A stretch of 60,288 bases of DNA from Zygnema cylindricum. Its lineage: Eukaryota > Streptophyta > Zygnematophyceae > Zygnematales > Zygnemataceae. A program made the translations under genes and the position numbers. The stretch's first letter is position 1; the number at the start of each line of letters is the position of its first letter. The stretch lies in assembly GCA_037447655.1 (NCBI GenBank), contig JBBHKE010002820.1:27421-87708 (forward strand). The letters run 5' to 3'. The notes beneath the pieces are model-generated. The model had not been told where the DNA came from. It ran no database searches and was given only the letters and a program-made list of their open reading frames with translations. Positions 11,868 through 22,070 of the stretch are shown piece after piece.

Positions 11868-12571
11868 ATGGTCTGGGGAATCGCACTAGAAGCATAAGCT
11901 GTTTTGCCTCCTCCATTGGAGCTCCTCGGGGAACAAGTCATTGGTCTTAGCCTTGGTGGTCTTCTTCTTCTTCGGAAGCACATTGACCACTTCTTTATCC
12001 TCATCAATTGCTCCAAGCTCCATGGGGGTTGGACCATCGTCTCGTCGACCGCCTCCGCCATTGCTCGACCCATAATGATAGGGTCTACGGAAGGTGGAGT
12101 CTACCGAATCGGTACGTTCTGCAAACCGAATAATTGCCGAGAGACTAGGGGTCGTTCTTTCCCGGTCACGCCATTGTTCCACATCCCTCCGAATGGAGGC
12201 CTTAAGCCCCTTCACGTAACGATCCTTGGCTTCATCCTCCGTCATCGTAGGTATTAAAAATTTGCACTCCAAGAACCGTTGCGTGTACTCCAACCCCGAG
12301 GTTCGTTGCTTCAAAACCGTGATCCTTTCCCTTGAAGCCTTAACCGTGTTAACGGGTTGCCAAGAGTCACGGAGGAGTTGAATGAACACAGACCAAACAG
12401 TCGGTATCTTATCCTTTTCCACCATTGTCCTCCACCATGCTCTCGCTGCCCCTTTAAGAAGACCACCCACATAGTGAATCTTCTCTCAGTCTGATAGGCT
12501 TGGAAAATTTTCGAGATAATTCGCAATGGAGAAAAGCCACGAGGCCAAGTTCTTGTGCCAGGCCGGGTCAA
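11868..12571 (-). pseudogene. Gypsy-1 gag
   Basis: A retrotransposon gag domain is visible ('GAARAWWRTMVEKDKIPT', 'YTQRFLECKFLIP', 'VKGLKASIRRDVEQW'), followed by a Lys-rich linker and a CCHC zinc knuckle. Between the first two cysteines of the knuckle (C-x-stop-C) the codon is TAG, so gag is cut within its nucleic-acid-binding motif. The N-terminal part continues in a different frame at 12311-12571. Gag would form the particle that packages element RNA. Confidence 0.75.
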
Positions 12572-12779
12572 ACTCGTCGGGAAGTCTTAACTTCGGTCTC
12601 CTTAAGTCTCTCTCCATGCCTCCATGAGGTCGTTCACCAAGACGAGATTCCAAGTTTGCGACGGTGTTGCTCAGTTGAGCATTCTATAATCTCACGTTTT
12701 CTAACTCCCGGAGAACTTGCGCTTACATTTCCGTGGTGGATACGCCGTGTTCTCACATGATGTCGGTTCATGAGGGATA

Positions 12780-12791
12780 GCTCCGATACCA
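12780..12791 (-). promoter_or_regulatory. Gypsy-1 primer binding site (tRNA-iMet type)
   Basis: Reverse complement 'tggtatcggagc' lies one base inside the LTR end 'cttttaca'. It differs by one base from the common plant gypsy primer site complementary to initiator-Met tRNA. It fixes the element's orientation and the inner LTR edge. Confidence 0.8.
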
Positions 12792-12792
12792 A

Positions 12793-13272
12793 TGTAAAAG
12801 GGACAGAATACACACAAGACACCACAATGCACAGCGGAAAGCTCTTAGGATCTCTCCGTAGCAACAACAGAGGCACACAACAATCAGAGAGAAAAGTTGA
12901 GCCTTATTAATCAAAAGGAGATTACAAAGTTGAATGCTCGCTGCGAAGGTCTACTCAAAGAGTCCACTTGTTGACTAAGTCTACTTTACTATTTAAACTA
13001 TCCATCCGCTAGTCAACCCAGTACTATACATATGTACACGAGGACCTTCACGGTCAACCGAGATCTATCCAAACTATCATTGTAGAACTATGCAGTTCAA
13101 TCTACATTCTGCGGCGTTGCTATGTTGCTACGCTGCGTTGCTATATTGTGCTACTAAGTATCTACGTTGCTCTGTTGCGCTACTCTGGCGTCGCAGCTAC
13201 GCTGCTTTGGAACCGCAACCACAACAGCCTCGCCACTAACATTATTGTACACATTTTTGTAACCCTGTTACA
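12793..13272 (-). repeat. Gypsy-1 5' LTR (480 bp)
   Basis: On the plus strand the block runs from 'tgtaaaagggacag' to 'aaccctgttaca', that is TGTAACAG...CTTTTACA on the minus strand, the expected TG...CA ends. The inner edge abuts the primer site. A TATA-like 'tttaaatag' (reverse complement of 'ctatttaaa' at about 12991-12999) could be its promoter. No matching 3' LTR was recognised. Confidence 0.75.
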
Positions 13273-13439
13273 GTTGGGGAAAACACTTTAAAAAGAAGGG
13301 TTAAGAAGTTTCTTCTAATTTAAAGTTTATCCTTATGTGAGTGCTTTCCAATGTGGATGTGTATTTTCCAATGTGTGGAATGTGTGGTTGAAATGTTTAT
13401 AGTAATGGGATTTTCTATGAGGTAGGAGATCCTATTACA
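13273..13439 (+). repeat. Gypsy-2 5' LTR, truncated
   Basis: From 'aaaacactttaaaaag' to 'gatcctattaca' it matches 20033-20234 of the 3' LTR, with a gap of about 40 bp relative to that copy. The first 770 or so bp of the LTR are missing. The two LTRs differ at several further positions, so the insertion is old. Confidence 0.9.
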
Positions 13440-13441
13440 TA

Positions 13442-13458
13442 TGGTATCGGAGCTTTGG
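13442..13458 (+). promoter_or_regulatory. Gypsy-2 primer binding site
   Basis: The sequence 'tggtatcggagctttgg' starts two bases after the LTR end 'ctattaca'. It is an initiator-Met-type primer site sharing its first 12 bases with Gypsy-1. Confidence 0.85.
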
Positions 13459-14205
13459 TTAGAAACCAAGGAGATGTTTGCTCACTAGAATATTGATTGC
13501 CGTGACTGGTGAGAGTGCTCTAACTTGTGTCGGTAGAATCACACTGTAAAGTGGTAGGGGATTGGAGGGAAATTGAGTGATCACACAGCCAGCGGCCGCT
13601 GGTTAGATGTGGGGCGTGCTCATGTCTTAAAGACTAAGGCGGGGTGGGCATTGTAAAACTCACTCCAATTACCTACAGCCCAAACAAACTTGCTTTCTCC
13701 TAGCTATGATTCATGTGTAGAGGGAGGGCTTAAAGCCATGAAAGGTAAGGATGTGAGGATTAGAGAACAAAAGATCATAATGTAGTGGGAAATGGGAAAT
13801 TTGATAATGGTGGAGAAGGAAAGTGGAGCACTTTACTTATTCAAGAGCAAAAGAGTCCAGAAATGACTTAAAACTTTTCAAACCCTAAATTGTTACCTTA
13901 GGTTCCCTTTTTTATTGCTGTTGCAAAATTTGTGGGGAAATTCTTGCCTTTCTGTTTGAATTTTGAGGAAATTGCAGAATTGAATTAGCACTAACTTACT
14001 TTCAATGTCTTTTTGATTTCATAGATTTTTACTTTTTTGAAGGATTTGTTAAAGAGAAAAAGTCTTGGATTGGAGCAATCTGAGGACTTCAAATCAGCAA
14101 CAAATTTCTTTGGAAAATTGTATTATATCTTTCTTTTGTTTAATCTTATTGTGTGATAATGGCAAACTCTGCAAGGAAACGTGAAATGGAGAATGCTTTG
14201 AATGT

Positions 14206-15405
14206 TTGAAGAAATGTAATGTGAAATTGGTCAAAAGATTTAATAATCATGTTGTTGTTGTAGATGAAACAATTTCCGAATTGAAAAGTGAATTGAAAAT
14301 TCTTAAGGAAAATGGAAATTTTTCAAATGAGAAAGTGGATAAGCTCATTAACCTAATTCAGACTAAAAATGATGATAATGACGAAAAGGTTGAAAGTAGT
14401 AAAAGGAATGCCAGTTTTAGGGAGGATGATTATAATAGGCCTAAAAAGATAAGAGATCTGAAATTGTCTATTCCTGAGGCACCATCTTTTGATGGAAAGA
14501 AGATTGATGAGTTAGATGCTTGGAATTTTCATATGGAGTATTATTTGGAATCCAAAAATTGTGATCGTGACGATTACAATTTTTTTGCTGTTAGTTGTTT
14601 AAAAGGTGATGCTCAGATTTGGTATTACACTAAGAGAAGGTCTAACTTAATTCCTGATAATGATGATTCCGAGGCATTTAAAACCGCGATCAAATCGCGT
14701 TACTTGTCGGTCACTTATAAATCTAGAATTGAAGAAAAGTGGCTGAACTGTAAGCAGACTGGATCGTTGAAGGATTATATTGTGGAATTTGACTCATTTA
14801 GCATTTATGTCATAAGTTTCACTGATGAAATGGAAAAGTTGCATTTTTTGAACTACCTGAACCCTGTACTAAAATCAGAACCGAAACATAAGAATTTTAA
14901 CAATTTGAAAGAATTATAAGATAAGTCATTGGAATTAGAGGATCAGTTGGGGTATAATCGAGAAACTCGGTCACTCAGGGGTAATTTGAATGAAGTATCG
15001 GAGTGGGATAAGGAGGAATTTGTGGAAGAGGGTTTGAATCCTGGTCTGGTGAATAGGCATAATGTCTTCGGGGGAAATCAAAGAGGGGGACAGAGTGTTA
15101 ATGCAGGAAACAAATTTAAAAATAGAGGGGGATACATTAAGAGTCCTAAACCAAGCATTAATGCCCAGAAACCTAATTTTACCATACCCACATGCATTAT
15201 TTGTCAGAAAAGGGGTCATAGAGCATTTGAGTGTGCACAATTGAAGAAGATTAATTGTTATAGATGTGGAGAAGAAGGACATTTCAGTAGGGAGCGCACA
15301 AAACCCAAAAAGGCGGTCACTTGTTTCAAATGCGGAGGTCTAGGTCATTACACTAAGGACTGTACTGTAAGGGGGTTCTCTCAAAACAATCGATGTCAAT
15401 GAAAG
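14206..15405 (+). pseudogene. Gypsy-2 gag
   Basis: A gag domain ('FDGKKIDELDAWNFHMEYYL', 'LKGDAQIWYYTKRR', 'GSLKDYIVEFDSF') is followed after one in-frame TAA (14917-14919) by a Gly/Asn-rich linker. Three CCHC knuckles come next: 'CIICQKRGHRAFEC', 'CYRCGEEGHFSRER' (final Cys replaced by Arg) and 'CFKCGGLGHYTKDC'. An ATG at 14159 opens a different frame that closes after 16 codons. The start is therefore damaged or lies in a shifted frame. Confidence 0.8.
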
Positions 15406-15674
15406 TCTCCAAGAGGATATTGCAGTATACCTAGATGAGCAAGAAGCCAAGGAGGTGGGAAATGGAAAGGACTAACTGAAAGTCCTCAGTTGAGTCAACC
15501 AGATCCAGAAGTTAATGAGTTAACCCTCGAGGGCAAATTAATGGATGGAAAGTTTAGGAAGCTGAATTTATCATGATTCTCACTACACTAGATAGTCTGA
15601 AAAATCCTTCTGATGAAATTCTCAATAACAGACCTATGTGAGGACAGTTAAGTAATTAGGACACCAGACACAGT

Positions 15675-15983
15675 TTGATCAGATTTGAGTCACTAGTAAA
15701 AGGAAAACCGTTAAGAGTATTGGTCGACTCAGGTGCTACACATAAGTTTATATCGTATAAGTTTGTAGAGGAAAACAAAACTCTTACTGTTATAAAGGAA
15801 AAGCCTTTACATGTTCAAGTGGCAAATGGTAATAAGTCCACATTAGACTTACAAACTGACACAATAGAAGTTGATATCCAAGGTCATAAAATGAAAGTTG
15901 TGTGTGAAATAATGAATTTGGGAAATGAGGAACTAATTTTGGGAAATCCTTGGTTAACTGAACATAATCCTCACATTAATTAG
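15675..15983 (+). pseudogene. Gypsy-2 aspartic protease
   Basis: This is a retropepsin-type domain with the intact active site 'VLVDSGATHKFIS', flap region 'VQVANGNKS' and 'LILGNPWLTEHNP'. It would process the Gag-Pol polyprotein. The frame continues into RT after stops at 15981 and in 15984-16157. It lies one frame away from gag, as in many gypsy elements. Confidence 0.8.
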
Positions 15984-16157
15984 GAAATTAAAACCTTGAA
16001 GGTGAAGTCTTAAAATGGTTGGAAGGTTTTGCAAGCATTATCATCTAAGAAATTGCATAGAAATCATATAAAGAACATAAACAGATTGGGAGTGGAGGGT
16101 TTGATTGCTGCTAAGCAATATAAAAAATACTTAAAAGATTAAACAAATCATGCTTTC

Positions 16158-17720
16158 TTGTTATTAGTAACTGAGGCAGTTGTAGATAAAAGGGGGGGAG
16201 AAAACACTAACATTGATGTCATCCCTAAATCAGACACCACTAAAACCCTCAAGAAACTAAAATCAGATTTTTTAACTGACATTAATACATCTGATGGCGC
16301 TATTAAAAATTTAATTTTAGAATTTCGAGATGTTTTCCCAAGTGTTTTACGCTCTGGAAGGCCACCTTCCCGAGACGTGGAACATGTTATTAACCTTGAA
16401 CCTGGATGAAATCCACGTGGAACATGTTATTAACCTTGAACCTGGATGTAATCCTCCTGCCATAGGAAGTTTTTTAAGCAGGAGGATTTAAAGAAGTTGA
16501 TCAATGAGCTCTTGGAGAAAGGACATATTCAGCCTAGCATATAGCCGTACAGAGCACCAGTTCTTTTCTTCAAAGAGAAGAACATAACTTTGAGAATGTG
16601 TGTGGACTATCGTAGTTTGAACAAGATTACGGTGAAAGATATGTTTTCGTTACCTTTAATTTCTGATTTGATAGATTGTTTAAAAGGTGCTAAATTGTTT
16701 TCGTTGATTGATATGCGTAGCAGCTTTAATCAAGTACCAATTAGAACTGAGGATGTTGATAAAATTGCATTTAGGACTAGGGTGGGTCATTTTGAATGGA
16801 TAGTGATGCCATTCAGGTTAACGAATGCACCGTCTACTAACCAAAGATTAATGAACCAAACCTTTTCAGATTACACAGATGAGTTTGTTCAGGTGTTTAT
16901 AGATGATATTTTAATTTACAGTGAATTTAAAGAACAACATGTAATTCATTTAAAAAAAGTGTTGGAAAGGTTAAAAAAAAGAAAATTATATGGAAAATTG
17001 TCAAAATCTCACTTTCTTAAAGATGAACATTTCTTTTTGGGGCACATAGTTAGTGGGAAAGGTGTTACAATAGATCCATCCAAAATAATAGCAATCCAAA
17101 ATTGGAAGCACCCTACTAATGTCACGGAAGTTAGATCATTTTTGGGATTGGCCACTTATTACAGGAAGTTTACCAAAAACTTCAGTAGGATCGTCGCACC
17201 TTTGACGGATTTACTTCAAGAGAAGGAGACGTTTTTGTGGGAAGCTGATCAGGAAAGAGCATTCAAAGAACTAAAACGGAAGTTGACCTCTGCCCCTACA
17301 CTGGTGTATCCTGACCCTGCTGGGGAATTTGAAGTTCTGATCACTATAGATGCATCTATAGATGCATCTGATAAAGGTCTAGGTGCAGTCATAAGTCAAA
17401 GAGTCGGCAAACACTTTCATCCCATTGCTTTTAAGTCCAAAAAAATCAATAATGTTTAAAGGAACTATCCAGCACAGGAAAAGGAATTACTTGCAATTGT
17501 ACATGCATGGGGGACATGGCGTTGTTATTTACATAATAAAGAATTTACAGTTCACTGTGATAATAAGGCGCTCTTTTATTTACACAGATTAAGTGATGCA
17601 CAGATTATGATTGGTAGACAGGTTAGGTGGAAGCAGAAATTAGCATATTTCAAATATAATGTCAAATATATTATTGGGAAGATGAATGTAGTCGCAGATC
17701 CTTTAAGTAGATGTTTTGAA
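16158..17720 (+). pseudogene. Gypsy-2 reverse transcriptase and RNase H
   Basis: RT blocks are 'RMCVDYRSLNKITVKDMF', 'LFSLIDMRSSFNQVPIRT', 'VFIDDILIYS' (catalytic Asp pair) and 'VRSFLGLATYYRKF'. RNase H follows with 'AVISQRVGKHFHPIAFKSK' and, after a stop at 17457-17459, 'VHCDNKALFYLHRL'. A direct duplication of about 35 bp ('cgtggaacatgttattaacc...ggatg', 16375-16408 and 16415-16449) breaks the N-terminal part. A 12-bp duplication (atagatgcatct) lies at the first RNase H Asp. The protein would make and trim element cDNA. Confidence 0.85.
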
Positions 17721-19136
17721 ATAAGTGTTACGGTTCAGGATGAATTGTTTTTAGATGCTGTTAGAAATGGTTATGATAAAGATCCTTATTTTACTGTGAT
17801 TTGGAAAAATATTTTGGGAGAGAATACTGACCCATTGAATGAGAGGCATGTCAAAAACTTTAGACTAGGGGATGGTTTACTGTACTTGCAAACTAGGGAT
17901 AGATTATGCATTCTTGAAGTGGGAGACTTAAGAAAACAAATTTTACCGGAAGCTCATGAGCATTTTGAACATCTAGGTCATGATAAAACTCATAGTGAAT
18001 TGCAGAATAGGTTGTTTTGGCCTGGGATGGCAAAAGAGGTGTTAAAACATGTGGAAAGTTGTGTCCATTGCCAACAGAGTTAACTTAGTAACCAAAAACC
18101 CAAATGTCTCTTAAAACCTTAAGATATCCCCGAAAGATCATGGGAATCTGTCAGTATGGATTTTATTGTCATATTGCCAACTATATCTAGAAGAAATGAC
18201 ATTATCATGATCGTAGTAGATTGGTTTAGTAAAAAGGCAATCTTTATCCCTTGCAAGACTACTCATTCAGTTGTGGATATTGCAAAGTTCTATTTTGTTT
18301 GCGTAGTTAGACATCATGGAGTCCCTCTGTCTATAGTTAGTGATAGGGATTCTAAATTTACGTCTGCATTTTAGAAAGAATTGCAGCAAAATTTAGGCAC
18401 TGATTTAAAAAGGAGTACCTTTCATCATCCTCAGACAGATGGACAAACAGAAAGAATGAACCGTACATTGGAGGAAATGCTTAGGACTGTTTGCAGTGGA
18501 GTTCAGAACACATGGGAATCTAAACTTCCATTAATGGAATTTGCATACAATTCATGTAAACATGCTAGTACAGGATTCTCACCGTTTGAAGTTGCATGCA
18601 GATACCAACCCAGAGAAGCATTATACTTAATAACAGGGGTCACTCAAGAGAATAAGGGTTCAGGAACATAGTTTTGGGAATGCATTCAAACAGTTTGGAA
18701 AACAATCCGGGATGCATTAGTGGAGGCACAAAGAAGGCAAGAATTAAATGCTAACCACAAACGGGGTGATATGGTGGTAAGCACGGGTGACAAGGTTTGA
18801 CTTTTAATAACTCATTACAGGTGTAAGATCGAGGGACAATCTGATCCTACGGGGAAATTTGCTCCTAAGTACTTCTGACAATTTATTGTAATCGAGATGA
18901 TATCAGCAGTTGCTGCCAAATTGGACTTTCCACCAACAAAAAATCATCCTGTGATACACATCAGTCAGTTGAAACCAACAAATCTTCGACCGACTAAAGG
19001 AGAATTGGAATTGGATCCTTCAATAATTTTAGAACTTGAGGTCCACAGATGGGTAATACACTGGGTTGGTCAACGGTTTAAGGTTGGCAATACTATATTC
19101 TGGCAAGTGCATTATCTAGGAAGGCCAGAAGAATGA
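17721..19136 (+). pseudogene. Gypsy-2 integrase
   Basis: An HHCC zinc domain ('HEHFEHLGHDKTHSELQN', then 'CVHC') is followed by a stop at 18081. The core comes next with 'MDFIVILPTISRRNDIIMI' and 'VVDWFSKKAIFIP' (first Asp), 'GVPLSIVSDRDSKFTSAF' (second Asp), a stop, then 'FHHPQTDGQTERMNRTLEE' (Glu). The DDE residues are all present. The C-terminal end (18897-19136) keeps 'HPVIHISQLKP' and a short chromodomain-like tail. At least four stops make it non-functional. Confidence 0.85.
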
Positions 19137-19249
19137 GTTAACTTTAGAAGATAAAAATTCTGAGTTTTTACAAAGGTATTGGAGAGATAATAATATCGAT
19201 GTCTCGTTTTGAGAATGAAATGTGTTTTAACTGAGGCTAGTTAAATATA

Positions 19250-19261
19250 AGGAGGGGATGA
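19250..19261 (+). promoter_or_regulatory. Gypsy-2 polypurine tract
   Basis: 'aaggagggga' followed by 'tgatgtaacag' sits immediately 5' of the 3' LTR, where plus-strand DNA synthesis is primed. Confidence 0.75.
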
Positions 19262-20234
19262 TGTAACAGTAATAGTGGTTCGAACGTGTTCGTAAATGGG
19301 TATTTAAGTGTTACGAAAATAGAGTTTTGAATTTGATTGACGTCCGGGAAAGAATTGCACGATTTGGGGCTGTTTTTTATAAGATATAGTGATTGGTGTA
19401 TATAGGCTACATCGCAAGGTCAAAATAACGATCAGGTGTTTATTGATTACGAGTTAAGGGTCAAACTAGCTGCTTAATTTAAGGCGTATATTTATAAAGT
19501 ACCAAATGAAATCAATATTTCGTTTGGTACGCACGATGGTTCGTTACAATTTTTAGTACGAAACGTCACTTTCACATTATGGAATTTCGTAGGAAGTTTC
19601 GCGTGCGAAATTTGCGACACACGTTCGTGCGAAGTCGTGTTTCGTTTGGCGCGCACTTTTGCACGTAAATGTTATGTAGTGAAACGTAGCGTTTGATTGG
19701 TTAGAAATGCTACGTAGTTAGTAAGAGATTTCGCACGTTTTTGCATTGGTCAGTCTGAGTCATTGCTGATCAATGATTGGCCCAAGTAAAACCTGTTCAA
19801 CGGAGCGTGGACTCTGGCCTGACGAGTCCAAGGCGACGATGGATAAATAGTGAAGTATAAGAGGAGAGTAGACACCTTTTCCTTTGGAAAACTTTGTGAA
19901 AATTCCAGTTGATCTTGGTCTTGAGCAATTAAAACCAAATTGGAGAAGTGGCATTTTTTGCATTGAAATCTCTTACTAACTAAGTAGTGCCTTAGTAGTT
20001 AAGAGATAGAATTATTTAAGAGTGGAGAGTAGAGGAAAACACTTTAAAAAGATGGGTTGAGCCACGAGGGCAAGAGACCAAGCTATTGTTATGTGGACAG
20101 AAGCTTCTTCTAATTTAAAGTTTATCCTTATGTGAGTGCTTTCCAATGTGGATGTGTATTTTCCAATGTGTGGAATGTGTGGATGAAATGTTTGTAGTAA
20201 TGGGATTTTCTGTGAGGTAGGAGATCCTATTACA
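19262..20234 (+). repeat. Gypsy-2 3' LTR (973 bp)
   Basis: It runs from 'tgtaacagtaatag' to 'gatcctattaca' with TG...CA ends. It holds 'gataaatagtgaag' (19843-19856), a possible TATA region, and an R/U5-like end shared with the 5' copy. The first 770 bp have no counterpart in the 5' LTR because of its truncation. A third, inverted fragment of the same LTR end lies at 38457-38583. Confidence 0.85.
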
Positions 20235-21440
20235 CATATTGTACAATAATCTATACCCACGATTTCATGCGTACAGTATAATTATATGCACTACATACCT
20301 TATTAGACATATTTAGCGCGGATATTAATGTGCATGCAAACATCCGTAACTTTTGCACTTTTGTACTTTTGTACCGGACACAATAAATGAGAGAGGGACC
20401 ACTCACAGCGGATTGCAATGAGTACAATAAGTGCCCATAAATGTTATCATTGATGTTACATTATTTTTTATAAATTTTTATATTACTTTTTCACAGATTA
20501 TTATATTTTTTTTTAGAAATTCCTATGTTATTTTTTATAAATTCTTTTGTTATATTTTATGAATTCGTGTATTACTTTTTACAAATTTTGTATATTTGGT
20601 ATATCTATTACTGAACGTCGCAGGAAGACAATATTTTGTGTGGTGATTAATAATGCGATAACGCTGGTATATTTATATTTGTCGTACAATTATGCTATTA
20701 CAATACATCTTGCATAAAATACAATATATTACATTATATTATATATAGGGTGTACTATCATAAGTATCGCGTGCCGCTACAGTATCGATTGCTTTTAGCG
20801 CTAGCGGGTGTGCCCATATGTGTTAAAGCAATGGGATTTTTTCTATAGTTTCCCTCCAAAATTGAATTTGCAACAAGCAAATCCTTTGGTGTACGTAAAA
20901 TTTGTAGAAACCATAATACAATTGACATCAGTTGAAACTTTGACTCCAGTTTTGGCGTATTCCTCTTTTTGACCCACGGGCACTTCACTTTTAGAGTTGG
21001 TTTTAGTTGAAGTAACACATAAAAAAAATCATATATAAAACTTATGATCGAGAGCAGAGATTCAAAATACTCTTTCGATATACTCGTACTATGTCCATAA
21101 CTTTATTTGTCCATATTATTATATATAGCTCCATAACTTTATTTGTCCGTCAACAAATGAAAACTAGAGCTCGTCGCAAGGACAAGATGTTTTCCAAGTA
21201 TATTTTTTTGAAAAAGATTTAAATTCTTTTTGAGAACATAAGTAAAATATGTAGAAATTTAGTTATGTCTTACCTCTAAAAAATTTGAAAAAGTTCAAAC
21301 AAGGGCTCCATCTCCCGAGAACGGGCTCCATCTCCCGAGAACATCATTTTTTATTCAAAATTTAGTAAAAGAAGTCTTTGGGACAAAACCATGAAGGAAT
21401 AGGACAGCTTCCCTTTTAGTATGAAACTAGTCCTCTACTA
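20235..21440. other. AT-rich gene-free stretch with a repeat-family fragment
   Basis: No coding signal is seen. 20805-20915 ('gtgtgcccatatgtgttaaa..ccctccaaaattgaatttgc') resembles 27860-27960 and belongs to the CCCATGTA-type repeat family of the 28-38 kb region. 'ccataactttatttgtcc' is repeated at about 21090 and 21130. A perfect 20-bp tandem pair 'gggctccatctcccgagaac' lies at about 21304-21343. Confidence 0.5.
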
Positions 21441-21890
21441 ATTTACAGTTATTTGCAAACTAAAAAATGAAACGGAAACGGAAACTGAAACTGAAACTAA
21501 AACGGGAATTGAGACTGGAAGTCAACTTGCTATTGACAGAAAAAAAGAAAAAAAAACAAAAAAAAGGAAAATGAAAAAGAAAACCAATCTAAAGCTGGAA
21601 TGGATTTTGACGCTCGAGTTGAATCAAAACCAAACCGGAAACTGAAACTGACACCATTATAGAACACGGAACTAATATTAGCAAGTGAAATTGGAGCCCA
21701 AAAAAATCCCACCTGAAATTGAAACTCGAATTGAAATTGCAAAAAAACTGAAACGAGAACTGTAACTGAAAATTCGATTTTAAACTGAAACTGTACTGAA
21801 AATGAAACTAAACTGAAAAAGAAACTGTATTCATAATGGAACTTGAAATCGAACTGGAATAGAGTAGAAATACCAAACTAAAGTGTACGA
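21440..21890. repeat. Degenerate GAAACT simple repeat
   Basis: There are recurrent 'gaaactgaaact' and 'actgaaac' hexamer-like units on the plus strand, with a poly-A-rich centre at about 21540-21580. No gene is present. Confidence 0.7.
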
Positions 21891-21897
21891 ATTAACC

Positions 21898-22055
21898 AAA
21901 AAAAAGGGTTAATTTAACTAAAAAAAAGGTCAATTTAACCAAAAAAGGGGTCAATTTAACCAAAAGAAGGTCAATTTAACCAGAAGAAGGTCAATTTAAC
22001 CAGAAGAAGGTCAATTTAATCAGAAAAGGGTCAATTTAACCAGAAAAAGGTCAAG
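21898..22055. repeat. 20-bp tandem repeat (about 8 copies)
   Basis: The unit 'ggtcaatttaaccagaagaa' is repeated with minor variants immediately downstream (in gene orientation) of the stop codon at 22071. On the minus strand it would lie in the 3' UTR of the coiled-coil gene. Confidence 0.85.
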
Positions 22056-22070
22056 TTGTCGTCTTTTTCT

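Larger units (their letters stand above)
7414..13272 (-). mobile_element. Gypsy-1: decayed Ty3/gypsy LTR retrotransposon
   Basis: Reading the minus strand there are, in order: 5' LTR (12793-13272), primer site, gag with zinc knuckle, aspartic protease, reverse transcriptase, RNase H, integrase, and an integrase C-terminal/chromodomain-like end. PR-RT-RH-IN order identifies Ty3/gypsy (Metaviridae). The coding region is broken by stops (for example in the zinc knuckle and after RT) and by several frame changes in integrase. No clear 3' LTR is seen; the low-coordinate end is undefined and lies somewhere between 7414 and 8150. The element abuts Gypsy-2's truncated 5' LTR at 13272/13273. Confidence 0.85.
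13273..20234 (+). mobile_element. Gypsy-2: decayed Ty3/gypsy LTR retrotransposon
   Basis: Order on the plus strand: truncated 5' LTR, primer site, gag with three zinc knuckles, PR, RT, RNase H, integrase, polypurine tract and a full 3' LTR of 973 bp. Gag reads in one frame (14206-15402) and all of pol in another (15675-19136), interrupted by several stop codons rather than many frameshifts. The motifs are better preserved than in Gypsy-1. Its 5' LTR keeps only the last 167 bp and stops exactly at the Gypsy-1 LTR edge, suggesting nested insertion plus deletion. Confidence 0.9.
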
